From Hydractinia symbiolongicarpus (Eukaryota; Cnidaria; Hydrozoa; Anthoathecata; Hydractiniidae): 64,000 bases of DNA. Location: contig NC_079884.1 in assembly GCF_029227915.1 (NCBI RefSeq), forward strand, positions 24,800,001 to 24,864,000, written 5' to 3'. The translations under genes were made by a program, and so were the position numbers. This document shows positions 38,810 through 50,183 of the stretch, piece after piece. Under the pieces are notes generated by a model, which was not told the DNA's origin, did no database searches, and saw only the letters and a list, made by a program, of their open reading frames with translations. Within the stretch, counting starts at the first letter, position 1, and every line of letters begins with the position of its first letter.

Positions 38810-40319
38810 TCCCCTAAGTTATCTATTTATTACCATTTTAACTGTAATTTAATAACAGTGCGTAAAAGTTTTTTGATTTCTTACTTTATTTTTTATTTAC
38901 TTTCTGCCACCACGCCGTGTTCTTTCATGTAAGGCGTCACAAACACAGACATACACACCTATAGAACTTTACTTTAGAAACAGAATGTAATGAAAAGTGG
39001 ACACAATTTTCACTAAATCCAATGGCCGAAGGTTTTACAAATACATGAGTCCCACATTAAAGTCATCACACAAGAGAGCGCTTCTGGCTGTTTTATAGAA
39101 ATATCCAAAAATCTGTTTTCTTTAGCTGACTTACTTCCTATTAATGGTAGTCATCGACACATATGATTATGATGTACAACGTAAAAAATAATCTTTTTAA
39201 ACAGAGTGTATTTTATTTATTAATTAAAGGTGATCCAGCAACTTTAAAATGGTTGTTCTGCATTATGCACGAGTAGGGTGAGTAAATCACGCCCCCTTTT
39301 CCGCTCTCCTCCCCCCTTGCTATATGAGTTATTCATGTTCCTTCAAATTTTATTTTTGTGATTATTTTTTCAGAATAGCTTCTTCTGGTATTACGTCTAT
39401 CTCAGGGCGTTATATAGAAATACTATTTGAGCTGTACGAGCCCTGGGTAAACTTTTACATGCACTTTTAAGAAGAAAAATATTAATTGGTAGCATAACCT
39501 GTCACCAGTGCTACATAGTGAGTTATGTCAACAGTTTTTTTGGTTCAAATGGTGATTGATGTTAGTAGTCGAACCCATTTTCCACTAGGCGGATAAACGG
39601 GTAAAAAACCCAGGGGCTTAAAGATTTCCTCTGTTAGAAGTACATAGGCAAGCCAGGCTGTTAACTACCCTGGAAAATCCTAAGAGTTAACCTTGATAAC
39701 AAAAGGAATATGGGGAGATGAAATTAAAAATTTAAATCTCAAAATATAAATAAAAAATTGAAAAAAGTACAGATTTACATATATATTCTAAAATAAAGTA
39801 AAAAGTGTAAGAAGAAATATATACATAAAATTCTGGAAATGCATAGTTCAGGTTATGAAAATTAACCGATTGTACAATTCCAATAACAAAATTCGCCTAT
39901 TTGCATTTTTTAGCCGATACGACATAATGAAACTTAAATTGCTTTATCTAAAACGGTTTAAATTTCTCGTTGAATATATATCAGTATGCTTATCTGTTAC
40001 ATATATACACATGTATGATATCTTGAACATCTTGCTGCATGATATCTTATACGTTTTTTTAAACCCCCCCTGTTTCTATACACCCATCCCCTCCTACAGT
40101 AATTTAATACCCAATAGTCAATTAGTTCGCTAAAGTAGTATACGTCCTTTTACTGCATATTGCTCCATTAGTTACACAATAGACTCTGTCAGATCTCCTG
40201 ACCTAAGCAAAGTTAACGTCCCTCGCGTCACTTACGTTCCTAGGGTCTAACGTACCTAGCACAGTTTGCAATCCTGTAGTCTATAAGGAACCTTACTAAC
40301 GCGACTATTAAAGTTTTAA
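38810..40319. other. 3' flank of the FHAD1-like gene
   Basis: No gene recognised. A 92-codon AT-rich frame at 39855-40133 is partly kept in the right arm, which may only reflect overall arm identity. The sequence after 40200 grades into degenerate copies of the downstream minisatellite unit. Confidence 0.4.
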
Positions 40320-40471
40320 CCTTCCTAAGGTAGTTAACGCTGCTACCGTAGTCTTAGCCTTCCTAACGTAGTCAACGCTGCTACCTTTTTTTCAACCTTC
40401 CTAACGTAGTCAACGCTGCTACCGTAGTTTTAACCTTCCTAACGTAGTTAATGCTACTACCGTAGTTTTAA
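40320..40471 (+). repeat. 38-bp minisatellite, four units (left arm)
   Basis: Units starting CCTTCCTAACGTAGTCAACG begin at 40320, 40358, 40396 and 40434, exactly 38 bp apart. The second has a T tract replacing part of its end. Degenerate related words continue on both sides (about 40200-40690). Confidence 0.85.
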
Positions 40472-41844
40472 CGTTCATGGAGCCTATAAAGATCCATTAA
40501 GTAGTTTCCGTTCCTAAAACTTAATAACATCTTTAGTGTAGTTTACGTCCCTAGATGCTATAAGAAGGCCATAGAGTATCTATAATTTATAGCGCTCCTA
40601 CTTTAACAAACATTCATGGACCTTAGAAGGTCTCTGCTACAGGAATCCTAGATTAATTTGCCTTCCTAAAATCTATGATGTCCCTAGAGTCCACTATCTA
40701 GAGGCTATTCTTTGTCAGCAAGGTAAAGCATTTCATGTCTTAAATGTATGCTTGTAGCCCTTATGGTAAAGACATTTATTAAAATATGAGAATTTTTGTA
40801 TTTTTCAATTCTAATCCCTTGGGGGTAGGGAGTCTAATAAAGAGGGTGGGTTATTTTAATTTGTCGGGAAGAGGATTAATAAATAGAATGGATGGTACAA
40901 CCCTTTGAATCTTGGTCCTACAATAGAGTACTCCTTCCTGATTCGAATTAAATCCACAGGTTCTTTATTCCAATATAGAGAAAATGGTAGTGTATTCTCA
41001 ATTTCTTAGCACCTTGTTATTAAGTGTGCATGAAACAGCAACGGTGCTTTCGAGCACAATTTCTCCAAAACTTGACACCAAGCTTGCCCGAATCAATGCA
41101 ACAAGATTTCTCCCATAAATTTTGTAATGTCAAATTGATCACGTAAAAGGTACTTTTCGTTGTCAGCCTTACCCTTCCGATTAAAAAAAAAATAAATCAA
41201 AAAGTTGAAAGAAGCTTTTTTTCGAAATAATCTTAATGAATTTTACTTTTACAATCAATGTTAGAATACCTAACAGCTATCTATAAAATAAAATTATAAA
41301 CGTATTTATTTGCAAGTATGTCCCTATTAAACAATCCTTTAAGACGTTAGAGATAACACTAGGATAAGCGTGTATTACAGTACAATGCTATGGTGTACTA
41401 TCCTTAGCTGAAGACATCAAGTTTTCGTTCATAATTTGTAATTCATCTTTTTTCTTATCATAAATTGCTTAAATTACAAATTCAAATAAATGGAAAACAT
41501 CTGCTTTTAAAACAATCGGTATAATAGAAATATCATTCAGAAATATTCATTAAGGAAACACGAAGTTTGATTTCTTAAAAAACAAAAGAAAGGAGCAAAG
41601 CAAAGCAGGAGCAAGGCTTCCTCAAAGTCTTTTATAATTTACATTATGGGATATTTTACTAATATCTCCCCTCTTATCCTCTTTTTCTGGTATTTAAAAG
41701 TTGGACATTCCAATTATCAATAATGTTTTGTGTAATCCCTATCAAGTTCTTTAAATCTAATGGCGCAGTGGATCCATTATAAATATTATTTTGAAGTGAA
41801 GTAAAGAAAGGGATATTTGCGCTGTTTTTCTTAAAATTTAAAAA
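40472..41844. other. Intergenic (left arm), no gene recognised
   Basis: AT-rich sequence with decayed minisatellite words at its start. No coding or RNA gene signal was seen. Mirrored at about 57400-58828. Confidence 0.4.
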
Positions 41845-42132
41845 ATAAAGACTTGCAAATATGCATATGGTCGGAATATTTAACTTAAGAATTAGTTTTA
41901 TTACAGCTGCGTAATAACAGCATCAACAAAAACGCATATAAAACTGATACCCTATTGTATCGATTAATACCAAAAAGAAATTCCTTTAAATTAATATTCA
42001 ACAGGTGCAAATTCACTTTAAAGTTCAAATTAAAACAAAAAATTTTCATACCAATCATATTTTTGTTGTTTTCGCTATTCTTATAACATGACAGTTCCAG
42101 ATTAGTTAGAAGAAGTCGTAATGTCAAACTTT
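41845..42132 (+). pseudogene. Decapitated copy of the GPCR 5' leader (left arm)
   Basis: This segment is a diverged direct repeat of 44444-44713, the sequence just before and at the GPCR start. Shared words include CTGATACCCTATTGTATC and GTTAGAAGAAGTCGTAATGT. The copied ATG is at 42121 and still encodes MSNF. The frame then leaves the receptor sequence and stops after about 28 codons. The receptor body is absent. It is either a leftover of a tandem receptor copy or a duplicated promoter and leader. Confidence 0.7.
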
Positions 42133-43192
42133 TGTTATCTTCGCAAATTGTCTTCTACTTGTTACCCGCGTAAAAGAGCACACAAGGTCAACCAGTCCCG
42201 TTGGTAGTCACTAAGTTGAATTAGATGAACAGGTACCGTGTAAAATGATGTTCATCTAATACAGAGGACGCATATCAGATAAGTTTGAACAGCACTAAAA
42301 AGAATGGACGCCCCTCAAAAGTTGTCTTTACGCTAAGAAAATTTAAAACAATATAACATCATTAAAGCCATTTTGAGATGTAAGTCTTATGTCCAGTTAA
42401 TTATGCGGAAATATGACATCATCGATTAGATACTCACTGTAAGTATTAATATTTATGTAAATATGTTTAAATTATAACACTGGATAGGTGAAAACATATT
42501 TACATCACCATATACCTTGATAGACCTATGAAACAGCACCTCATTTTTAGATGGATAATGTCATGCATTAATTAACATAATTATCACTTAAGTGAACTAA
42601 CTACTAAGTGAAAATGCTGAGAACTGATCGTGATTAACATACTAAAAAGTACAACATTTTTGCACGCTTTTTTAGTTAAACAGAGAAAGAGATTTTTGTA
42701 CTTTAGAACTGAATAAAGGTGAAAGGTAGCATATATTTCATGTATATTAGCCAATCACAGTGGCTGGAAAAACACAACGATATGTTATAGCTAATATCGA
42801 TCTCTATCAACATTTTAGAAGTCAGTCAATATAATTCTCTTATAAACAGAGGTGTAGAAAAGTCGTATTTATTGTTACACTTATAAACTTTTGACATTAT
42901 TCTTCAGAAATGTCAGTTTCCACCTATTGGAAAGAGTTACTGGATGTATTACTAACACGTCCAGTTTTGTAACGCACAGTCATTGGGATACTCACTCGGT
43001 GTTAAAGTAACTGTAAAGATGTTCTATTACAAGTATAGAAAAACAGGTGGGTAAATAACACACACCAACCATCACTAATAACAGATTCATATTAATGCGA
43101 ACGCTCAAGGACAATAAGAAGGGTCCTACTTAAGAAAGTCCTATTATCACTTAAGTGGTCTCACTTAAGCGGAGTATTTTTGCTTGGATTTA
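42133..43192. other. Intergenic (left arm)
   Basis: No gene recognised. The palindromic word CACTTAAGTG occurs at the start of a stretch near 42586 and again near 43147. The corresponding right-arm region holds an extra ~225 bp (56641-56864). Confidence 0.4.
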
Positions 43193-43925
43193 TTAACCCT
43201 ATTCGGTCCAGGGGGGGGGGGCGGATTCCGCCCCCCTGACGGTTTTTTTTAATAACTCCTGATTGCTTTCTTATATGGCTATGATACTTACTAAGTTTCA
43301 ACATTTATCTATTAGACACCTGCATGCTAAATTTTTAGGTCCCATACCTTTCAGAGGCTTTGATATTGGCCATTACTCGAAACTACCCCTAAAATCTCTA
43401 TGAAATCCTTATAATGGGGGAAATATAATAACTCCTGTTAGGATTATCCTTAGAACTTGAAACTTGCAACACAACTTTGTTTCATCAGGAAGAATCATTT
43501 TGAATAATTTTGACACGTGAATAATCCGATTTCCCGATTTTGTCGGATTTTACCCAAAAATCGGGAAAAAACGGATTTTCGGGCAATTTTTGGCAATTTT
43601 TTATTCAATCCATGCAAAAACCGGAAGATATGTTAAAAAAATTTTATTTAGCTTTCAGAAAATTCAAACAGAATGTAAAAATTCGCTCTAGAACAAAAGT
43701 AATTATATTTTAAGCAGATAGTGGCATTTTTAACAATTTTTAAGCTTCTGATGATGTCACAGAAAATGTGCTGACGCAAGCAAAAATTTATTGCCGCCAT
43801 TTTGTTCCTTTTATGACGTACTATAAGTGTGCCAAGTTTGATTCAATTTGAACAATCCTATGAAAAGTTATTGAGGGGGGGGGGGTCATAGTATGTTCGA
43901 AAAACCCCGGACCGAATAGGGTTAA
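43193..43925. mobile_element. piggyBac-like MITE, copy 2 (left arm)
   Basis: Same family as 6759-7521 in opposite orientation, 733 bp. It has TTAA on both sides and CCCTATTCGGTCC / GGACCGAATAGGG termini. It has a shorter G tract than the other copies and no coding frame. The mirror copy in the right arm sits at the same site, so insertion preceded the arm split. Confidence 0.75.
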
Positions 43926-44701
43926 GGAAGTTCAAGAAACGGAGAAATTTGGTCCAAATCAGTGAAAGCTTGGCGTCCCACTTAATCCGAGTGTACCGTA
44001 TTCATGTACAGGTTGTCTATACAGTTGTGAGGTGCGTGTTATTTCTAGTAGTTGACTTCGTCATTACGAATGTGCGAGGAGAGAGAGTAACGTGCACGCG
44101 GGACGTTTCTAAATTTATTTGTTTATATGAAATAGAAGAGATAAGTTACAAGTTTGCTTTTTACAGAAAAAAGCAGCTCTTTTTACTCTCTGCTGAAATA
44201 ATTTATGTTACTTTTTATAAAAAATCGAAAAAGAAAAATATTTATTTTACTTTTTTTTCCTTTGAAATTTTAGCGACGATTTATTTTCACGAATTGCCAA
44301 ACTCGTAATTGTATTATGAGAATTTAATTTCGCACAGTGCGCATATCCCTTATATTAAATTAATGGCCCAATAGAGTCCTTATATATGTTATTGTAAAAT
44401 TAAGAAAAGGAAGGGATGGTTGCGCCTCTTGAAAACTGAAGAACAAAGACTTACAAATTAATTTATAACAGCTGCAAAAGCTGACAAAATAAAGTTGCAT
44501 ATAAAAACTGATACCCTATTGTATCCATCAATATCAAAAAAAACAAATTCCTTTAGACTAATATTTGGCAGCTGCAAATTTATTTTAAAGTTCAAATTAA
44601 AATGAAAAATTTTCATAACATTGCTGCCAATTTTATCATACTTTTGTTGTTTTCGTTATTCTTACAACAGGACAGTTCCAGATTAGTTAGAAGAAGTCGT
44701 A

Positions 44702-45637
44702 ATGTCAAACTTCACAACTAACACGACAAATGCAACAAATGGGTATATTTGCCTTAAAACAGGTGGCAAAAGTTCGCCAGAAGTTAGATACATTGTTGTA
44801 GGAGCAAGTATTGTCGTCATGTTATTAATAATTTCAAGCAATTCCATTTTAATTAGAGCTTTAAGAAGTGGAAAGTGTACTAGAACAGATAAATATTTTC
44901 TGGTCCTATCGGTTTCGGATCTTTGCGTTGGTTTGTTCGCCGTGCCGTCTGTTCTATTACTATATGTTGGTTTCACAGAAGAAACATTGTGTGCAATTTT
45001 TCCTTTCGTAGCATTTTTTCTTGTGTCTCCATACTTATTTTCATGGGTTATGACGATCATAATATCAATCGATAGGTGTGTGTTAGTTACTCATCCGAAC
45101 TTTCATTCTGGATTTTGCAAACCCGTTCTAAAGTACTTCATTCCATTTTGTTTGCTCGGCACTGTTGGAGTTGGCATCTCTTTCTTTTTACATGATTTCT
45201 ATGAAGAAAATATATTATTAAAGATGTCAGACGCGAGAAATTATAGGTATAAACTACTTATTACACAAGTTCTCACAACTGGAGGAGGACTTTTATTAAC
45301 GATTGCAGTGGGTGCAACCCAGATTTATTTAATGTTGCGTGTTCGAAGTAATATGGCAAAAATGGATGGCAATCGTCATGCCAATGTTGATTATAACAGA
45401 CGAATAACCGATACAATTGCGATGATGTTTTTCAGTGCTGCGTTATGTAATATATTTTATATGGTTATTTTCACTTTAACACATTTTATGAGTAAAGATT
45501 TCGAAACGACGTATTTTATGATACGTTTAAGTAACGCAGCTTCTATAGTTCTGTATTCGAATTCATTTTTCAATTCAATTATTTTGTTAACCAGGAGTTC
45601 AAAGCTAAAAAAACAAACAATAGCAAAACGAAAATGA
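44702..45637 (+). CDS. Rhodopsin-class GPCR, intronless (left arm)
   Basis: Seven-transmembrane receptor, 311 residues, single exon; ligand unknown. The N-terminus has Asn-X-Thr sites (NFT, NTT, NAT). Approximate TM segments: 29-52, 64-88 (Asp73 in VSDL), 98-123, 141-164, 184-212, 235-262, 270-296. Cys97 is the usual TM3 disulfide cysteine. The DRY motif is DRC (124-126). The NPxxY region reads NSFFN, and TM6 lacks CWxP. These departures are common in invertebrate orphan receptors. The cytoplasmic tail is very short because of a stop at 45635. A long open tail continues in another frame (see next entry). Its twin at 53397-54332 differs at 11 residues. Confidence 0.88.
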   Translation: MSNFTTNTTNATNGYICLKTGGKSSPEVRYIVVGASIVVMLLIISSNSILIRALRSGKCTRTDKYFLVLSVSDLCVGLFAVPSVLLLYVGFTEETLCAIFPFVAFFLVSPYLFSWVMTIIISIDRCVLVTHPNFHSGFCKPVLKYFIPFCLLGTVGVGISFFLHDFYEENILLKMSDARNYRYKLLITQVLTTGGGLLLTIAVGATQIYLMLRVRSNMAKMDGNRHANVDYNRRITDTIAMMFFSAALCNIFYMVIFTLTHFMSKDFETTYFMIRLSNAASIVLYSNSFFNSIILLTRSSKLKKQTIAKRK

Positions 45638-45797
45638 AATTCGAAAGTGGGAAACAAACAAAAAGGAAGAAAAATGCATTGAAAATTTACTAATTGCAAT
45701 TGATTCAGAATGCAATAATGAAAATAAAAAATCATCCTCTCCTTCTTCGACGCAGCAAGATGAAGAAAAACAAGAAAAAGATGTACTTTTTGTTTAA
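45621..45797 (+). other. Out-of-frame open extension after the GPCR (possible lost tail)
   Basis: One base after the receptor frame, an open frame runs through the stop at 45635-45637 to TAA at 45795. It encodes a hydrophilic, acidic and Ser-rich peptide (contains SSSPSSTQQDEEKQEKD) typical of GPCR cytoplasmic tails. A one-base change in the A7 run near 45607-45613 would join the frames. The right arm keeps the same layout. Whether this is a decayed tail, frameshifting or chance is unproven. Confidence 0.4.
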
Positions 45798-46944
45798 TAT
45801 CTAAATATAATTAAATATCAAATGTATCTAATGAGTTTGATAAAATGACTAAATGTTACAATTGTCCTTTTATGCGACAAAATTTCTTAGATTCATATTT
45901 ATTATCTAAGAAAAGAATTCCTCAAAAATGTGCTTGCATTAAAGAAATACATGTCAGTAATTTTTATTGAGTCATTTTTAATTTCGAAAACAATTTGCAG
46001 TAAAGAAAAGTCAATTTCAATTTCAACAGTTAATTTTTGATAGACATAGAAACAGTATGTTAAATTAATATAATTTAAATTTAATAATTTAATTAATTAA
46101 TAATTAAATAATTAAATTAATAATTAAAGAAGAAAATATAGTTATATTCTTTTTTCTTGAATTTATCGTAAAAATTTTGCTAACTTTGCGAAACTAATTT
46201 TCTCAAAAGGTACAAAAAAGAACTAGCAAGATCACCACTATGCTATCTATACAGGGAATATTAAACTGACGTCATATCGTTTAAATTTGTCTCCTAAACA
46301 AGAATATTCTTTATGTTACAAAATCTGGGAAAATATTTCCCTTCCCAGAACGAAATAACATGGTATATTAGTGAATTAGTGAACGAATTTTTTTATGACC
46401 AATTATGTCAAAAACTTGATGGTGACCAGAAGTACATTTTAACTTTTTCTTCACATCATATCTTTTTCTCAGGAAAATCATGAATTGTACAGTTACAGCT
46501 AAAAAATTATCTTATCATAGAACAGAATGATTTTTATTTTATTAAAATATGTTGACATGGGCTTACATTTTTATCAAATTTTTCGATGTAAATGCCAGGC
46601 CAATGTTTAAAAATATGTTGGCAATGCACACGTGTCTCAGATGTATTTTATCCGCCCTAACATTTACGTTTGCTAGAATAGAAAATACTGTATTATCCTC
46701 AGGTAAGGCGAGTGTGCAAGAATAAAACACCTAACCTATTGCCTATCACATGACAATTAACAGTCGTGCCTTAAATGATCGTTGTCAGCAACACTTTTTG
46801 ATGACGTCAGCATTTTTTATTCCAGCTTTCGAAGATCCTAGCTCAGCACAAACATTCGACGATATTTGTTTAAAATATATTTTACCAGCCGTAATCCACG
46901 ACGTTATTGAAGTGCAAATTACAGAAAAAGTAGGAAAATCAATA
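45798..46944. other. Intergenic (left arm)
   Basis: AT-rich, including a TTAATTA-type palindromic simple repeat near 46075-46130. A 71-codon frame (46750-46965) is identical in the right arm but resembles no family and runs into a MITE end, so it is not called a gene. Confidence 0.4.
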
Positions 46945-47078
46945 TACCGTAATTATTCTTTTTAACCCCCTTTCTTTATTTAGCCCCCCTTTCTATTAAG
47001 CCCCCCCCCCCTCCCCCACCGTCTAAAACCTCCAGAATTTAATAAACCTCCTAGGGGCTGTAAAGAGGAATTACGCAA
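46945..47078. mobile_element. Short C-rich MITE of the TA-CCGTAAT family (left arm)
   Basis: Starts TACCGTAATTATTC and ends with GAATTACG-type inverted sequence. The interior is C-rich words such as TTAACCCCC and TTAAGCCCCC. About 134 bp, the shortest family member in the window. Confidence 0.5.
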
Positions 47079-47144
47079 CTCAGCGATCTAGCGTTTACTT
47101 AAAGCCTACCTCCTGTGTCTATGAATCTTTTTATTATTTTGAAA

Positions 47145-48100
47145 TACAATGAAACCTCTCTATAGCGGACACCATCAGAACCTCAAAAAAGTGTCCGCTA
47201 TAAAAAGGTGTCTGCTACACAGAGGTTCTTTTTAAAATTATCGCAAATTTCTTCAAAAACCATCCCAGAGCTATTATTGCAATCGACTGTAATTTGTATC
47301 AAGAGATTGGTTTTGGGAGAAGAAACACAGTGAAGACAATATATTAAAGTTATGCTGCCTCTTTTCCAAAACTAAAACAAGCTCAAGACTTGACAAAAAA
47401 AATTGAGATATGTTATGCTACCTCTCTTGCTTTGTCTTTGCAAAGACAATTTAATATCTTCCACTTTTCAATGACGTTTGAAATTAGGCCAGTCAGAGTT
47501 TCATCATTTTTATTCATTGAAAAATTCAGCAATTCGTCCAATTGTTGCAACGCTTTTGATGGAGAAAGTTGCTGAGGAATGTTTTCTTCTTCATCATCTT
47601 CTGAAGCAACTTGTAACTGGACTCTACGATTAAGAAGTCTCAATACATCTTCCATTATTTCAGTTCTCATCCAAGCCTTGTCGTTTGAGAAGTAATGCAT
47701 CATACTTGGTCTTCTTTTATCCTGTACGTTATTAAAAAATCTTGGAGATTTACTCTTTTAAATTAAAACGGGCTCAGATACTTTTTAATCATCAGCTGCC
47801 ACAAAAAATGCTGCTTTAAGACGTTGTTTAGACCAACTTCTCGATTTTTGATTAAGGCCTTTCCCTGGTAAAGCTTTAAAAAACAAACCCAGTTCATCCA
47901 TATTTCAAATGTTTTTAACTCATATCCTTCAGTTAATTCTGGTAGGCGTTAAATCCATGACTGAATGGTCATTGTCAGTATGCCGTCCGCTTCACCTGTA
48001 GTTTAAACTTTTCAAGCCAACTGTTTGATGCAGTGAAAGCAGCTAAAAGCCGGGGCAAATCAAGGCAACTTTTTGAGCAACATTACCCGTCAACTAGAGA
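47145..48100 (-). pseudogene. pogo/Tigger transposase relic (left arm)
   Basis: Minus-strand fragments match the Tigger/pogo DDE transposase in order: RLPELTEGYELK, then NMDELGLFFKALPGKGL, an in-frame stop, EPVLI, another stop, KSKSPRFFNN, then NDKAWMRTEI, then the C-terminal ALQQLDELLNFS region (frame 47413-47703). The segment between AWM and the C-terminus that should hold the last catalytic Asp is deleted. At 47145 a TA precedes the terminal repeat CAATGAAACCTCTCTATAGC, a Tigger-type end. Other terminus not found. Confidence 0.75.
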
Positions 48101-48851
48101 ATCTGCAGGCTATTTTGCTAAATATAGCCGTTTAGTCTGTTCTAGGACTCTAAATATGCTTGGACCCCACCAGGGGGCTTACAGCTTTTTCGGCAACTCG
48201 CTTTGCTAGTTGATTATCACTAAAATCTCAAAATCTACCACTATGCCTAAGCCCCTCCCCCCACTTTGGAAATTGTGGCGCCCCTGTGTTTCAAAAAAAT
48301 TATTTTTTTTGTAAAAAAACTTTGATATGAAAATATACGGGCCAGTAATACGGAAATAATTGCAAACAACAACATCTGCACTTGGAATGACAAATATCTG
48401 GTCTGAGAATTATAAAATAATAATAAGAACACAGAATGAAGGAGAAGGGATATAGATTTGTGAAGAAAAAGGTAATATGTGAAAAGCTCTACTCTATAAA
48501 AATTAAAATAACTTTCGAAATGTCTTTTTTTTGCAGTTTCAAAGCTTCATAAAAGGGTATTGTTGAGACATTCTTTCAACTTAGTTTCAAATGGAATATC
48601 AGTCCTTTGTTAACACAAATTTGATTCGTGTCAGGTAACACTTGATAAAGACGAAAAGCAACCTATTATCAGACAGATTTTAGCATCATTGATAGATCTC
48701 ATGATACACTTTGGATTTACACAGCTATCTATCTTCATCTACAAAAAATGTAACCATTCTACTGTAGGAACCTCAGCTTCAGATCTCAGATTTGCAGATT
48801 AAAGCAGCAGGAAAATACAAAAACTCTGGTCTGCATTATATACACCCACTG
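48101..48851. other. Inner end of the left arm
   Basis: No gene recognised. It contains a CCCTCCCCCC stretch (near 48254) missing from the right arm. The arm identity stops at about 48852, at the word CACTG. Confidence 0.45.
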
Positions 48852-49009
48852 GTATGCATCCTTGGTAACACCCGCAGCATTTTATTGAATATTTTATTTC
48901 GGTTTGTCTGTTCAGTATTCATATTACTACGGAAAGTTTATCATTTCTTGAACATGATAGTTTAGTAGGCGACGTTTCGGGAGATCCTTCTCCCATCATC
49001 GAGCAAAGT

Positions 49010-49190
49010 AAAATGATGTTGCGCATGTATTTATATAATTACAGAGGATCGAAAATCATAAAAATTAACCAATCAGAAATCAGCTGATAATTACAGTTAA
49101 TTACGGCGATAAACATTTTCGGACCTAGATGTAGGTAAGTAACTACTTCTTCTGAAGGGCTGGTAACCAAATCTCAGGAAGTTGATACGA
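49010..49190 (+). repeat. Direct repeat (pseudo-LTR) of the Penelope-like element, left
   Basis: Contains ATGTTGCGCATGTA, ATTAACCAATCAGAAA and GGACCTAGATGTAGG. It matches 50009-50183 with scattered changes. Upstream of it is GACGTTTCGGGAGATCC, a sequence type often seen at Penelope-like element ends. Confidence 0.65.
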
Positions 49191-50008
49191 GATGCTGTTT
49201 ATGTGTTTGTTACGTTCTACACCGTTGATGGTTTCTTTAATCTTTCTGGATTCTCTGTCAATGATTTTCTTCTCATCCCAATTAAACTGATGACTTCTGC
49301 TCCAGCTGTGGTCCGCAATCACTTCAATAATATCAAACAGCAATATGGAGAATCCATCTTGGCAGAAGTCAGATCGCTAGAGAAATCAAGAATAAAATAC
49401 GCACGATACTCTAACCATCTTCGGTTTTCTCTACGTTGTCTTCACAACGAAATAACACCTAAAGAACTTCAAATTCAAAAGAATTTTCGGAATACATCAG
49501 AGAAATAAAGATAGCAGACGACGAATGCATGGTATCATTTGATGTCACATCACTCTACACAAATGTTCCCATAAAAGACACCCTAAACATCATTAAAGAC
49601 CTTATCGAAAACGATGCTGCATTCGGTGAAAAGACGAAGATTCCAGTACCGGATTTTCTGCGTTTGGTCGAACTTGTTCTAACCAAAACATGGTATCTGT
49701 TTAACAAGAACTTCACACTCAAACAGACGGAGTTGCCATCGGAGGCCCTGCATCATCAGTAGTCGCAGAAATATACATGCAAGCACACGAGACAACAGCA
49801 TTAGTCACATCAGACAGACGTCCAAAGGTTTGGAGAAGATATGTTGACGACGTATTTGCCATAATCAAAAGATCTCATTTAGAAGAGTTCCATGAACACA
49901 TCAACGGCCCACATCGACAAATCAAATTCACTGTTGAGCTTGAACACGATGGAAGTATCGCTTTCCTGGACACTTTGGTCAAACGCAAGAATGTTTCCCT
50001 TCTAAAAT

Positions 50009-50183
50009 AATGTTGCGCATGTACTTATATAATTGCAGAGGATCGAAATTCATAAAAATTAACCAATCAGAAACGAGCTGAGAATTATAGTTAATTACGG
50101 TAATTAACATTTTTGGACCTAGATGTAGGTAACTACTTCTTCTGTAGGGCTGGTAACCAAATCTCAGGAAATTAAAACGAGAT
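50009..50183 (+). repeat. Direct repeat (pseudo-LTR) of the Penelope-like element, right
   Basis: Second copy of the ~175-bp repeat. It ends AAACGAGATG exactly where right-arm identity begins (CAGTGGGTG). Confidence 0.65.

Larger units (their letters stand above)
35174..48852 (+). repeat. Left arm of a giant inverted repeat
   Basis: About 13.7 kb that recurs in reverse complement at 50184-64000. Matching landmarks, left to right: FHAD1-like exons 27-32, 38-bp minisatellite, GPCR leader copy, piggyBac-like MITE, GPCR, CCGTAA MITE, Tigger relic. The arms differ by scattered substitutions, small indels, a 130-bp segment present only here (36051-36180) and a ~225-bp segment present only in the right arm. 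The outer limit is set by the window end, not by loss of similarity. Confidence 0.95.
48853..50183 (+). mobile_element. Penelope-like retroelement relic forming the palindrome spacer
   Basis: Coding remains: an N-terminal domain piece (about 49293-49490, with RSLEKSRIKYARY and LRCLHNEITPKEL); then, after an internal deletion, reverse transcriptase with SFDVTSLYTNVP (frame from 49529), a one-base frameshift near 49728, GVAIGGPASSVVAEIYM, and the catalytic RRYVDDVFAII followed by IAFLDTLVKRK up to about 50010. This motif set is typical of Penelope-like elements. The GIY-YIG endonuclease is absent. Imperfect direct repeats of ~175 bp flank the coding part. The element is not present in either arm. 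Confidence 0.8.

Noticed and set aside
39855-40133. AT-rich 92-codon frame partly kept in the right arm
   Set aside because: Low-complexity hydrophobic translation, 3' end not kept in the mirror, no family resemblance.
44683-45060. 125-codon frame antisense to the GPCR start (and its mirror at 53974-54351)
   Set aside because: It is the shadow of a conserved coding region on the other strand and has no recognisable domain.
46750-46965. 71-codon frame identical in both arms
   Set aside because: Conservation is expected from overall arm identity, and the frame ends inside a MITE terminus. No splice or family support.
49287-49293. CTGATGA word, as in a hammerhead ribozyme core, inside the Penelope-like element
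   Set aside because: Penelope-like elements can carry hammerhead ribozymes, but no matching GAAA core or stems could be fitted around this word, and it lies next to coding sequence rather than in the flanking repeat.
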